64,000 bases of DNA from Roseicyclus persicicus (GTDB lineage Bacteria > Pseudomonadota > Alphaproteobacteria > Rhodobacterales > Rhodobacteraceae): NCBI RefSeq assembly GCF_012395815.1, contig NZ_JAAZQQ010000005.1:124001-188000 (forward strand), in the 5' to 3' direction. The notes below the pieces were generated by a model. It was not told where the DNA came from, made no database searches, and worked only from the letters and a program-made list of their open reading frames with translations. Position numbers and translations under genes: made by a program. Below, in pieces: positions 14,902 to 23,766 of this stretch (the stretch's first letter is position 1; each line of letters begins with the position of its first letter).

Positions 14902-17900
14902 TCATTCCCCCGCGAGGCGCAGGGCCGGCAGGGCCACGTCGATCCCTGGACGGGCGTCCTCGGCCGGCGCGACATCGGCAAGGCGGCGGCGCGGGAGGGT
15001 CAGGGCGAAGAGCTGCGGCGTCATCGCGAAGGCGAGCGTCACCGACAGCGCCACGCCGCCGGCCACCGCCATCGCGAAGGGCGGCCAGAACCCGCCCCCG
15101 CCCAGGATCAGCGGCAGGAAGCCCCCCACCGTCGTCACCGTGGTCGAGGTGATGTGCCGCGCCGAACCCGCGACCACGTCGACCATCGCGGCCCGGTTCC
15201 CGGCGCTGGCGCGGGCGTCCTCCTGCAGGCCCGACAGCACGATCAGCGCCGCGTTGATCGACACGCCGACGGAGCCGATCACGCCGATGATGGCGTTGAT
15301 CCCGAAGGGGTAGCCGAACACCGCCAGCGCCAGGATCGACAGCCCGGCCGACAGGCCCGCGACCGCAAAGGCGATCAGGGTCAGGCGGAACGAGTTGAAG
15401 GTCATCACCACCACCGCGATCGACAGGGTCACGATCAGGCCGAGCGGCGCCACCAGCGCGCGCACGGTGCTGTCGCGGGCGTCGCTGTCGCCGCCGGTCT
15501 CGAGCCGGATGCCGGGGGGCGGGGCGTAGCCCGCGGCCTGCATCCGCGCCGTCGCCTCGGCCAGCGCCTCGGCCGGCAGGACGCCGGGCAGGAGATGGGC
15601 CTGAACGGTGTTCACGCGTTCGCCGTTGCGGCGGGTGATGGTGCTTTGCGCGGGTTCCAGCCGCAGCGTCCCGAGGGACGAGAGCGGCACGGCGGGGAAC
15701 CGGCCCGACGCCGCCACCTGCGCCGCGCCGGGCGGAAGGATCGGCATGTCGCCGATGGCCACCGCGTCGCCGCGCAGCCCGGCGCCCAGCCGCACCCGGA
15801 CCGGCAGTTCCTCGGTGCCCTCCAGCAGCGAGCCGCCGGTGACCCCCTCCAGCCCCGCCTCCATCTGCCGGGCGATCTGGCCGAGGTCGAGCCCGAGCAG
15901 CCGCGCCCGCGCCTCGTCGACCTCGAGCGTCAGCTGCGGCGCGCCGCCCGCGACCTCGCTGCGCACCGTCACCACCGTGGAGACGCCGGCGAGGATCGCG
16001 CGCAGCTCGTCACCCGCGCGGCGCAGCGCGTCGATGTCCTGGCCGACCAGCCGCAGCTCCACCGGCGCGTTGACCGGCGGGCCCTGGGTCAGCCCGCGGA
16101 GGACAAGGCGGGCGTGGGCGAAGGCGGGCGGAAGCTCGGCCTGAAGCTCGTCCAGCAGGCGGGCGGTGGCCTCGGGCGAGGCGGTGCGGATCAGCGCCTG
16201 GGCAAAGGCCGGGGCCTGCTCCCGGTCGCCGACCATGTTGTAGTAGAAGGCCGGGGCCGAGCGGCCGACGACCCAGGCCACGTCGCGGATGTCGTCTTCC
16301 CCGGCCAGCCGGGCGTCGACCGCGCGGACCACGCGCAGCGTCTCGGCGATGCCGGTGCCGGGGGGCAGGTCCAGCTCGATGTGGAACTGGTCCCGGTCCA
16401 CGCCCGGAAAGAACTGCGGCGTCAGCGTGGGCAGCGACAGGAAGCCCAGGACCGGCAGCGCCAGCGCCAGCATCACGCTGCGCAGCGGGTGCGCCATCGA
16501 CAGCGCCAGCGCCGCCCGGAAGCCCCGCATAACAACCCCGTCCCGCGCGGCCGCGCCGGTGCCCTGCCGCAACCAGTGCCCGGCAAGGGCGGGGGTGATC
16601 GTCACCGCCACGGCAAAGGACCAGGCCAGCATCACGATCACCGCCACCGCGATCGCGCCCACGAAATCGCCCGCCGGCCCCGGCAGCAGCAGGAGCGGCA
16701 GGAAGGACAGGACGGTCGTCACCGTCGAGGCGGCCAGCGGCAGGGCGAGGCGGCGCACCGCGTCGGCGACCGCCTGCAACCGCGCCAGCCCCGCGGCCAG
16801 GCGCTTGCCCACCTCGTCGGTCATCACGATGGCCGCGTCCACCAGCAGCCCCAGCGCCACGATCAGGCCGGTCACGCTCATCTGGTGGATCGGCACCGCC
16901 AGCGCGTTCAGCGTGGCCAGCGACGCGAGCGACACCACCGGCAGCACCATCGCCACGATCAGCGCCGACCGCCAGCCCAGCGTCACGAACAGCACCGCCA
17001 CCACCAGCGCGACGCCGATGACCATGTTCAGCCCGACCTCGGCGAGGCGCGCGACGGTGTAGCGGCTCTGGTCGAACACCGTCTCGACCGACAGACCCCA
17101 GGGCAGGCCGCGCGCCTGCTCGGCGACGGCGGCCGCGACGTCGCCCATCCAGCGGTCGACCTGCAGCCCCTCGCTCAACCGGGCCGAGACCAGGATCGCC
17201 GGGCGGCCCTGGTACATCGCCGCCTCGGCCAGCGGCAGGCGCGGGCCGCGCGTCACCTCGGCCACGTCGCCCAGAAGCGTGACGCGGCCGGCGGCGTCCT
17301 CGCGCAGCACCACGGCGCGCAGCCGGTCGAGCGAGGTGATCTCGCCGGTGATGCCCAGCACGAGGTCGGTCTCGTCGCCGCGCAGGCGGCCGGCCTGCAC
17401 CTTGGCGTCCGCCGCGCGGATGGCGGCCGAGACCTCGTCGGCGGTCAGGCCCAGCGCGGCGGCGCGGTCGGGGTGGAGCGTGACGAGGATCTCCTCCTCG
17501 GGCAGCCCGTGCAGGTCGACGAGGCTGGTGCCGGGCACGCGGCGGATGCGGTCGGCCAGCGCCTCGGCCTCGCGGCCCGCCCGCGCGAGGTTGAAGCCCT
17601 CGGGCATGGTCAGGGCGAAGATCGCGGCGTAGCCCCCTGCCCCGTCGCTGTCGAAGTCCGGGTCCAGCACGCCGTCGGGAAAGGCGCGCCGGGCGTCCTC
17701 CACCGCGTCGCGGACCTGCGCCCAGACCTGTTCGATGGTCTCGGGCGCCAGCGTCTCGATCAGCTCCACGCTGACGACCGAGATGGCGGTGGCCGAGGTC
17801 GAGGTGATCTCGGCGATCTCGGGGATGGTCCGCAGCTCCTCCTCGATCCTGGCGGTCACGAGCGCCTCGACGCGGGCCGGGTCGGCGCCGGGAAAGACCG

Positions 17901-18039
17901 TGGTGACGGTGGCGAAGATGTTGGTGATGGTCGGGTCCTCCTGCCGGCCGATCGAGACCAGCGAGGACAGGCCGGCGGACAGGATGACGAGCAGCGCCAG
18001 CACCACGAGGCGGGGACGGCGGAAGAACAGGGTGTCCAT
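14902..18039 (-). CDS. RND-family efflux transporter, inner-membrane pump
   Basis: A 1045-residue resistance-nodulation-division pump with two six-helix membrane halves and two large periplasmic loops. It starts MDTLFFRRPRLVVLALLVIL, and the membrane segments carry typical RND blocks (GLLVDAAIVMTDEV in helix 4, GVSINAALIVLSGL in the second half). The GLLVDAAIVMTDE pattern and the IGRQEDPTITN start resemble the AcrB-like subfamily common in alphaproteobacteria. It begins five bases after the membrane fusion protein gene, so the two form one operon. No outer-membrane TolC-type gene is adjacent, so it must use one encoded elsewhere. The exported substrate is unknown. Confidence 0.93.
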   Translation of the reverse strand: MDTLFFRRPRLVVLALLVILSAGLSSLVSIGRQEDPTITNIFATVTTVFPGADPARVEALVTARIEEELRTIPEIAEITSTSATAISVVSVELIETLAPETIEQVWAQVRDAVEDARRAFPDGVLDPDFDSDGAGGYAAIFALTMPEGFNLARAGREAEALADRIRRVPGTSLVDLHGLPEEEILVTLHPDRAAALGLTADEVSAAIRAADAKVQAGRLRGDETDLVLGITGEITSLDRLRAVVLREDAAGRVTLLGDVAEVTRGPRLPLAEAAMYQGRPAILVSARLSEGLQVDRWMGDVAAAVAEQARGLPWGLSVETVFDQSRYTVARLAEVGLNMVIGVALVVAVLFVTLGWRSALIVAMVLPVVSLASLATLNALAVPIHQMSVTGLIVALGLLVDAAIVMTDEVGKRLAAGLARLQAVADAVRRLALPLAASTVTTVLSFLPLLLLPGPAGDFVGAIAVAVIVMLAWSFAVAVTITPALAGHWLRQGTGAAARDGVVMRGFRAALALSMAHPLRSVMLALALPVLGFLSLPTLTPQFFPGVDRDQFHIELDLPPGTGIAETLRVVRAVDARLAGEDDIRDVAWVVGRSAPAFYYNMVGDREQAPAFAQALIRTASPEATARLLDELQAELPPAFAHARLVLRGLTQGPPVNAPVELRLVGQDIDALRRAGDELRAILAGVSTVVTVRSEVAGGAPQLTLEVDEARARLLGLDLGQIARQMEAGLEGVTGGSLLEGTEELPVRVRLGAGLRGDAVAIGDMPILPPGAAQVAASGRFPAVPLSSLGTLRLEPAQSTITRRNGERVNTVQAHLLPGVLPAEALAEATARMQAAGYAPPPGIRLETGGDSDARDSTVRALVAPLGLIVTLSIAVVVMTFNSFRLTLIAFAVAGLSAGLSILALAVFGYPFGINAIIGVIGSVGVSINAALIVLSGLQEDARASAGNRAAMVDVVAGSARHITSTTVTTVGGFLPLILGGGGFWPPFAMAVAGGVALSVTLAFAMTPQLFALTLPRRRLADVAPAEDARPGIDVALPALRLAGE

Positions 18040-18044
18040 CGCGC

Positions 18045-19187
18045 CTACTCCAGCGCGCGCACGGGCTGGCCCGGCGCCACCCGGTCGGGCGCCTCGGCCA
18101 CCAGCCGGGCGCCGGGGGGCAGCGCGCCGCGCAGGAACACCCGGGCGCCGTCGCTGTGGATGACCTCTACGGCGGCGGGCCGCGCCCGGTCGCCGTCGGG
18201 CGTCGCCTCGACGGCCATCACCGACCACGACCCCCGCGCGCCCTCGCGCAGCGCCGACAGCGGCGCCCAGAAGCCCGGGTCCGCGACCGCCTGCGCCAGC
18301 CGCAGCGCGACCGTGTCGCCCAGCACCGGCGCCGCGCCCCCGGGCAGGTCCAGCACCACCGACCGGCTGCGCGTGCCGGGGTCGAGGTCGGGCCGGATCT
18401 GCCGGATGGTCGCGTCCCGCAGCGTGCCGCCCGCCTCGACCGCCACGACATCCCCCACCGACAGCGTGGCCGCAAGCTCGGGCGGCAAGCCCACCCGTAC
18501 CTGCGGCGGGGCCGCGTCGAACAGCACCAGCACGGTCTGGCCCGCGCCCACCGTCTGCCCCGGGTCGGCCAGCCGCGCCCCGACGCGGGCCGCGAAGGGC
18601 GCGGTCAGCACCGATTTCCGCAGCTGCACGTCGACGCCCGCGATGCGCGCGCCCAGCGCCGCCATGCCGGCCTCGGCCCGGGCCAGCGCCAGCCGCGCGT
18701 CGTCGAGCGCCGCGACCGACCGCACGCCCCGGTCGGCCAGCGCGTCGTTGCGCGCCAGCGTCAGCCGGGCCAGCTCGGCGTCGGCGGCAAGGCCCGCCAG
18801 CTCGGCCTCCAGCGCCGCGCGCTCGGGGATCAGGGCGCTGGTGTCGAGCCGCGCCAGCACCGCGCCCGCCGCGACGACATCGCCCTCCTCCACCAGGATC
18901 TCCGTCAGCCGCCCGCCCAGCTCGAAGCCGAGATCGGTGCGCGCCGCCGCCTCCACCGTGCCGGTGAAGCGCCGCGTGACCGTGTAGCCCGGGGCAAGGT
19001 CGACCGTCATCACCGCGACCGGCGTCGGGGGCGCCGCGTCCCGGGCCAGCGCCCCGGCCTCGAAGGCGAGCACGGAATAGCCCGCGACCACCGCCGCCGC
19101 GGCGCCCGCCCCCACCAGCAACGTGCCGGCCAGCGTGAGGATGCGGCGCAGGGGCCCGCGTGGCCCAGGGGTCGTCGTGCCGGTCAT
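18045..19187 (-). CDS. RND efflux periplasmic adaptor (membrane fusion protein)
   Basis: A 380-residue adaptor linking the RND pump to an outer-membrane channel. An N-terminal membrane anchor (about residues 15-42, LRRILTLAGTLLVGAGAAAA) is followed by a lipoyl-like half-domain (TDLGFELGGRLTEILVEEGD), a helical hairpin (ALIPERAALEAELAGLAADA), the second lipoyl half (KSVLTAPFAARVGARLADPG) and a beta barrel. The ATG at MTGTTTPG was chosen because GGAGG lies eight bases upstream; a start 11 codons earlier would overlap the proposed operator. It is divergent from a TetR gene that probably represses it. Confidence 0.92.
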   Translation of the reverse strand: MTGTTTPGPRGPLRRILTLAGTLLVGAGAAAAVVAGYSVLAFEAGALARDAAPPTPVAVMTVDLAPGYTVTRRFTGTVEAAARTDLGFELGGRLTEILVEEGDVVAAGAVLARLDTSALIPERAALEAELAGLAADAELARLTLARNDALADRGVRSVAALDDARLALARAEAGMAALGARIAGVDVQLRKSVLTAPFAARVGARLADPGQTVGAGQTVLVLFDAAPPQVRVGLPPELAATLSVGDVVAVEAGGTLRDATIRQIRPDLDPGTRSRSVVLDLPGGAAPVLGDTVALRLAQAVADPGFWAPLSALREGARGSWSVMAVEATPDGDRARPAAVEVIHSDGARVFLRGALPPGARLVAEAPDRVAPGQPVRALE

Positions 19188-19218
19188 GGAGGCTCCCTCC
19201 GCGTGCCAAGTTAGATGC

Positions 19219-19234
19219 ACTTACATATGTTAGT
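19219..19234. promoter_or_regulatory. Candidate TetR operator upstream of the RND operon
   Basis: ACTTACATATGTTAGT is an imperfect inverted repeat (14 of 16 positions symmetric, with a perfect ACATATGT core) in the gap between the RND adaptor and the divergent tetR. On the minus strand a TTGCCA box (19251-19246) would place the -10 region inside this dyad. That is the arrangement expected for repression by the neighbouring TetR protein. Confidence 0.5.
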
Positions 19235-19399
19235 GTCACTCACTTTGGCAAGGGGGTTTGACAGGGGGGCACGTGATCGGCCGTGGGCCACGGCAGGTCG
19301 GCCCCGCCGGCGCGCCGGCCTTGTTCCCCCATGTGAGAGTTGTTAACTTTCGCCGGAGCGGGCGAAGACCCCGCGTCCCAACCGCAAGGCCCGACCGCC

Positions 19400-20035
19400 A
19401 TGGCAGGTCCCGTCGTCGATCCCCCCGCCGCCTCCGCCGTGACGCCCAAGGCCGGCTATCACCACGGCGACCTGCGCGCGCAGCTGATCGCGGCGGTGGC
19501 CGAGCTGGTGGAAAGCCACGGGCCGGACGGGTTCTCGGTGGCCGAGGCGGCCCGGCGGGCGGGCGTCAGTTCGGCCGCGCCCTACAAGCATTTCAAGGAC
19601 CGGCACGAGATCCTGCGCGGGGTGGTCGCCGAGGCGATGGACCGCCTGCACGCCGCGATGGAGGCCGGCGCGGCCGCGCATCCGCGGGGCTCGCTCGAGG
19701 CGATCGCGGCGGTCGGGCTGGCCTATGTCGACTTTGCCCGCACGGGGCCCGGCGTGTTCCGGCTGGTCTTCGGCCTGACCGAAGGGCACGAGGACGACCC
19801 CGACCTGATGGCCAAGGGCGACCAGTGCTTCGGCGTGGTCCAGCAGGCGGTGGCCGACTGCCTGCGGCTGTCGCCCGCCGACCCGGAGGTGGAGCGCCGC
19901 GCCTACATGCTGTGGTCCTTCGTGCACGGGCACTCGTTCCTGACCATCGACATGAAGCACAAGGTCGCCAGCACCGGGACCGACGACTGGACCTACCTGA
20001 TGGCGGTGGCCGAGGCGATCCTGCGGCGGCCATAG
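19400..20035 (+). CDS. TetR/AcrR-family transcriptional regulator
   Basis: A 211-residue repressor. The N-terminal helix-turn-helix region (about residues 20-65) reads HHGDLRAQLIAAVAELVESH, then FSVAEAARRAGVSSAAPYKHF, a clear TetR DNA-binding domain. The C-terminal part with VDFARTGPGVFRLVFG resembles the WHG-type ligand domain found in regulators of efflux or lipid genes. The ATG giving MAGPVVDPP is the most plausible start; an upstream TTG adds 20 residues without a usable ribosome site. Divergent placement from the RND operon indicates that it controls the pump and probably its own gene. Confidence 0.88.
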   Translation: MAGPVVDPPAASAVTPKAGYHHGDLRAQLIAAVAELVESHGPDGFSVAEAARRAGVSSAAPYKHFKDRHEILRGVVAEAMDRLHAAMEAGAAAHPRGSLEAIAAVGLAYVDFARTGPGVFRLVFGLTEGHEDDPDLMAKGDQCFGVVQQAVADCLRLSPADPEVERRAYMLWSFVHGHSFLTIDMKHKVASTGTDDWTYLMAVAEAILRRP

Positions 20036-20070
20036 GCCCGGGATCGCCCCGGGCCGGATCAGCCCCGCGG

Positions 20071-21486
20071 CTAAGGGCGCGGCACCAGCGGCGGGGGGTG
20101 GTCGGCGGGCATCGGGCAGACATAGGGCGTGACGGCGAGGCGGGCCTTGTGCTCGGCTTGCGCCTCGGCCAGCCGGGCGGGGTCGCTGAGCAGGATCTGC
20201 GCGACCCGTCCCATCGCCTTGGCGGCGTGCACCATGCCCTTGTGCGCCGCGCCCGACTGGCCCTGCGCGGTCATCTGCCAGCTGTGGAGCGGCGTGCCGA
20301 TGGCCGCCGTGGCGACCAGCACCTCGGTCGTCGGCACCTTCCACGTCACGTCGCCCACGTCGGTCGACCCGATCAGCACCTCGCCCCCGGGGCGCATCGG
20401 CACCACCCAGTCGCACAGCACCGCGTCCGACGGGGGCTGGTTCACCACCGACCATTCGGCGGCGATGTCGGAAGGCGAGAGCGTCGCGCGGATCCGCGCG
20501 GCATAGGCGCGGTCGGCGTCGTCGAAGGGCACGCCGCCCAGCTCGTCCAGCGCCTCTTGCATGATCTTGTCCATGGTCAGGTTCTCGAAATGGTTCGAGA
20601 CGGCGGCGAACATCTTCGCCTCGACCGTGGTTTCGGTCATCAGGGCGGCGCCCTCGGCCACCTTCTTCACCCGTTCCACCAGCGCCAGCATCTCGTGCAG
20701 CTTGAGCGCCCGGATCGAGTAGCGCACCGAGGCGCGGGCCTGCACCACGTTCGGCGCCTTGCCGCCCGCGTCGAGGTAGGCGTAGTGGATGCGGGCATCC
20801 TGCGGCATGTGCTCGCGCAGGTAGTTCACGCCGACCGACATGAGCTCCACGGCATCGAGCGCCGAGCGCCCGAGATGCGGCTGGGCCGCGGCATGGGCGG
20901 CGCGGCCGGAAAAGTGGAAATCCATCCGCGTGTTGGCCAGCGACAAGGGGTCGTCCACGCGGGTCATGCCGCCCGGATGCCATGTCACGGCGGCGTCCAC
21001 GTCGTCGAAGGCGCCGTCGCGCACCATGAAGGCCTTGGCCGCGCCGCCCTCCTCGGCCGGGCAGCCGTAGTAGCGCACGCGGCCCGGCGTGCCGGTCGCC
21101 TCGAGCCAATCCTTGACCGCGCAGGCGGCGAGCAGCGCGCCCGAACCCAGCAGGTTGTGCCCGCAGCCATGCCCCGGCCCGCCCGCCTCCAGCTCCTGCG
21201 GGTGGTCGAGGCCCGCGACCTGGCTCAGCCCCGGCAGCGCGTCGTATTCCCCGAGGATCGCGATGACCGGCCCGCCCTGCCCCGCCTCGCCCATCACGGC
21301 GGTGGGGATGCCGGCGACGGCCTCGGTCACGCGGAACCCCTTGGCCTGCAGCATTGCGGTGTGTTCAGCGCAGGACCGGAATTCACCGTAGAGCGTTTCG
21401 GGCATGGTCCAGACCCGGTCGGCCAGCCCGACCAGGTCGTCGCGGTGGCGGTCCACCAGCTCGGGGATGCCGGATGTGTTCTGCAT
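20071..21486 (-). CDS. M20-family amidohydrolase (AbgB-like)
   Basis: A 471-residue zinc/manganese-dependent amidohydrolase of the M20D peptidase group. Metal-binding motifs are ILGEYDALPG (acid after the first strand), GHGCGHNLLG and CPAEEGGAAK, with a DAAVTWHPG segment and a lid dimerisation domain containing the GRAAHAAAQPHLGRSALDA sequence typical of AbgB/aminobenzoyl-glutamate hydrolases and aminoacylases. It likely removes an acyl or aminobenzoyl group from an amino acid. Its exact substrate is uncertain; there is no abgA or abgT neighbour. It is transcribed alone, divergent from the CPBP protease gene. Confidence 0.88.
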   Translation of the reverse strand: MQNTSGIPELVDRHRDDLVGLADRVWTMPETLYGEFRSCAEHTAMLQAKGFRVTEAVAGIPTAVMGEAGQGGPVIAILGEYDALPGLSQVAGLDHPQELEAGGPGHGCGHNLLGSGALLAACAVKDWLEATGTPGRVRYYGCPAEEGGAAKAFMVRDGAFDDVDAAVTWHPGGMTRVDDPLSLANTRMDFHFSGRAAHAAAQPHLGRSALDAVELMSVGVNYLREHMPQDARIHYAYLDAGGKAPNVVQARASVRYSIRALKLHEMLALVERVKKVAEGAALMTETTVEAKMFAAVSNHFENLTMDKIMQEALDELGGVPFDDADRAYAARIRATLSPSDIAAEWSVVNQPPSDAVLCDWVVPMRPGGEVLIGSTDVGDVTWKVPTTEVLVATAAIGTPLHSWQMTAQGQSGAAHKGMVHAAKAMGRVAQILLSDPARLAEAQAEHKARLAVTPYVCPMPADHPPPLVPRP

Positions 21487-21739
21487 GTCGTGGGTCCTTT
21501 GCGTCAGCCAGCGGCCGGCCCGCCGGCCCAGGCGGACCCGCTGCCCGGCGGCCCGGGTCGGCCCGTCATAGCCGATCCCTGCGCCCCGGGGGAGGGCCCC
21601 CGCGCCTGCCCGGCGCCCGCCCGTGGGTCGGGGGCGGCGAACCGGCAGGCCGGGCCGCGTCGATTGATCCCGATCAGGGCGGGCCCCGCCCGGAGCGCGT
21701 AGCGTTGCCGCGAGTCATGCAGAAAGCGACGGGGTTCCA

Positions 21740-22579
21740 ATGGCAGTTTCCTCCCCTTTTCCTGACGATCCGGTCGGACCGGGCGGTCTTGCCGCCTTCT
21801 TCGCCGTCACCTTCGCCATCACCTGGGCCATCATCGGGAGCTACGTGCTCTGGCCCGAGGCGATGACCGCCCGCTTCGGCGAGATCAGCGGCGCGCACCC
21901 GTTCTTCTTCCTCGCGACCTGGGCGCCGGCCATCGCCGCCTTTGCGGTGGTGCTGCTCTGGGGCGGGGTAGCGGGTCTGCGCGGGTTCCTGTCGCGGCTG
22001 CTCCTGTGGCGGTGCCCGGCGCCGTGGTGGGCCTTCATCCTGGCGGGGATACCGCTGGTGTTCATGGCCGGGTCGCTGATCAAGGGCGGCCCGCTGCTGG
22101 CGCCGCTGCCGCCCGAGGGGGCCGGGCCGGTCGTGATGCTGATGCTCATGATGCTGGTCCTCGGGCCGATCGAGGAATTCGGCTGGCGCGGCGTCGCGCA
22201 GCCGATCCTGCAGCGCCACGTCGCGCCGATCTGGGCGGGGGCGATCATCGGCACGGCCTGGGGCCTGTGGCACATGCCGGCCTTCTACCTCGCCGGCGTC
22301 GTGTTCGCGGAGTGGAGCTTCCTGCCCTTCTTCCTCGGCAACATCGTGCTGGCGATCCTGGTGACGCCGATCTTCAACGCCGCGCGCGGCAGCCTGGCGC
22401 TGCCGATGCTGTTCCACTGGCAGCTGATCAACCCGTTCTGGCCCGACGCGCAGCCCTGGGACACCTGGATCCTGATCGCGGTCGCGGTGGTCGTGGTCTG
22501 GTGGACCCGCGACTTGATGTTCCGCCGCGAGGGCGCGGTGACCGAGGTGATCCCCGGCCACGGGGGGGCGCAGCCATGA
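21740..22579 (+). CDS. CPBP (CAAX protease/bacteriocin-processing) family membrane protease
   Basis: A 279-residue intramembrane metalloprotease-like protein with about seven or eight transmembrane helices. The diagnostic motifs are EEFGWRG (E145, E146, R150), GTAWGLWHMPAF (H178) and LFHWQLIN (H226), matching the EExxxR, FxxxH and HxxxN/B pattern of the ABI/CPBP family. Such proteins cleave near membrane anchors or give immunity to peptides; the substrate here is unknown. It begins a rightward run in which the next two genes overlap by four bases each, so it is cotranslated with a class C-like serine hydrolase and an alpha/beta hydrolase. Confidence 0.88.
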   Translation: MAVSSPFPDDPVGPGGLAAFFAVTFAITWAIIGSYVLWPEAMTARFGEISGAHPFFFLATWAPAIAAFAVVLLWGGVAGLRGFLSRLLLWRCPAPWWAFILAGIPLVFMAGSLIKGGPLLAPLPPEGAGPVVMLMLMMLVLGPIEEFGWRGVAQPILQRHVAPIWAGAIIGTAWGLWHMPAFYLAGVVFAEWSFLPFFLGNIVLAILVTPIFNAARGSLALPMLFHWQLINPFWPDAQPWDTWILIAVAVVVVWWTRDLMFRREGAVTEVIPGHGGAQP

Positions 22580-23766
22580 TCCGCCGGCTGGTGAGGGGCG
22601 CGGCCCTCGGCGTCGCGCTGGGGCTGGGCGGGGCGGCGGCGGCGCAGGCGCAGGCGCCGGAGGCCGCGCTCGGCGATCTGCTGGGGGCGTTCCAGGCCCG
22701 CTACGGCTTTCCCGGGGCCACCGCCGCCATCGCGCTGCCGACCGGCGAAATCGTGACCGCCGCGACCGGGCTTGCCGATGTCGAGGCCGGCACGCCGATG
22801 CGGCCCGACACGCGGATGCTGGCCGCGAGCATCGGCAAGACCTTCGTCGCGGCCACGGTCCTGTCGGCGGTGGCCGAGGGCCGGATCGCCGAGGCCGACC
22901 TGCTGGCCGACCACCTGGGCGACCGGCCGTGGTTCGACCGGCTGCCCAACGCGGGCGGGATCACCGTCGGGCAGCTCCTGCGCCACGCCGCGGGCCTGCC
23001 CGACCACGTGCACATGGACAGCTTCGCGGCCGAGATGTCCCGCCGCCTGGCCACGGGCGGGGACGCCCTGCCGCCCGAGGGCGCCATCGCCTTCGTGCTC
23101 GACGCGGCGCCCCTGTTCCCGCCGGGCGAGGGCTGGGCCTACACCGACACGGGCTACCTGCTCCTGGGGCTGGTGATCGAGGCGGCGCTGGGCGGGGCCT
23201 ACGACGACGCCGTGACCGCGCGGTTTCTCGTGCCCCTCGGCCTGACCGGGACGGTGCCGTCGAACACCCGGGTCATCCCGGGCCTCGCCGTGGGCTACAC
23301 GGTGCCGGGCAACCCGTTCGGGATGCCGCCCCGCACGATGGACGCCGACGGCGCGCTGGTCTGGGACCCGGCGATGGAGGGCACCGGCGGCGGGCTCGCC
23401 TCGACCTCGCGCGACCTGGCGGCCTGGGGGCAGGCGCTGTTCACCGGGCAGGCGATGGCCGCGCCCTATCTCGACCGGCTGCTCGACGGCGTGCCGGTGT
23501 CGCCCGACGCGCCCGACATCCGCTATGGCGCGGGCGTGGCGATCTATGCCGACACGCCCCGCGGCCCGGTCTACGGCCATGGCGGCTGGATCCCCGGCTA
23601 TGTCTCCAGCCTGCGCCACTACGCCGACCCCGGGGTGACGGTGGCCTTCCAGCTCAACACCGACGCCGGCGTGGTGGACGACAGCAGCGACCTCGTGCCC
23701 GCGCTGGAGGCCGCGCTGGCGGATCTCGCCATCGCCATGGCGCAGGCGGCCGGGGCCGGGCGATGA
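22576..23766 (+). CDS. Serine hydrolase, beta-lactamase class C/esterase family
   Basis: A 396-residue exported serine hydrolase. A signal peptide covers about residues 1-26 (ends AAAQAQA). Ser85 and Lys88 form the SxxK motif (ASIGKTF). The second motif, usually YxN, is Y189-T190-D191 (YTDTGY). The third is HGG near the C terminus (YGHGGWIPGY). This pattern suits a D-alanyl-D-alanine carboxypeptidase-like or esterase enzyme of the beta-lactamase family; it is not evidence of antibiotic resistance. It overlaps the CPBP gene and the next alpha/beta hydrolase by ATGA junctions, suggesting a shared envelope or detoxification role. Confidence 0.87.
   Translation: MIRRLVRGAALGVALGLGGAAAAQAQAPEAALGDLLGAFQARYGFPGATAAIALPTGEIVTAATGLADVEAGTPMRPDTRMLAASIGKTFVAATVLSAVAEGRIAEADLLADHLGDRPWFDRLPNAGGITVGQLLRHAAGLPDHVHMDSFAAEMSRRLATGGDALPPEGAIAFVLDAAPLFPPGEGWAYTDTGYLLLGLVIEAALGGAYDDAVTARFLVPLGLTGTVPSNTRVIPGLAVGYTVPGNPFGMPPRTMDADGALVWDPAMEGTGGGLASTSRDLAAWGQALFTGQAMAAPYLDRLLDGVPVSPDAPDIRYGAGVAIYADTPRGPVYGHGGWIPGYVSSLRHYADPGVTVAFQLNTDAGVVDDSSDLVPALEAALADLAIAMAQAAGAGR

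Noticed and set aside
15154-18987. A 1277-codon open frame on the plus strand, opposite the RND pump and adaptor genes
   Set aside because: Its translation is rich in Arg, His, Asp and Gln without domains, and it is exactly antisense to well-supported genes. It reflects GC-rich codon use in the real frame.
22576-23766. Serine hydrolase as an antibiotic-resistance beta-lactamase
   Set aside because: The second motif is YTD rather than YxN and the neighbours are other hydrolases. The esterase or carboxypeptidase branch is more likely.
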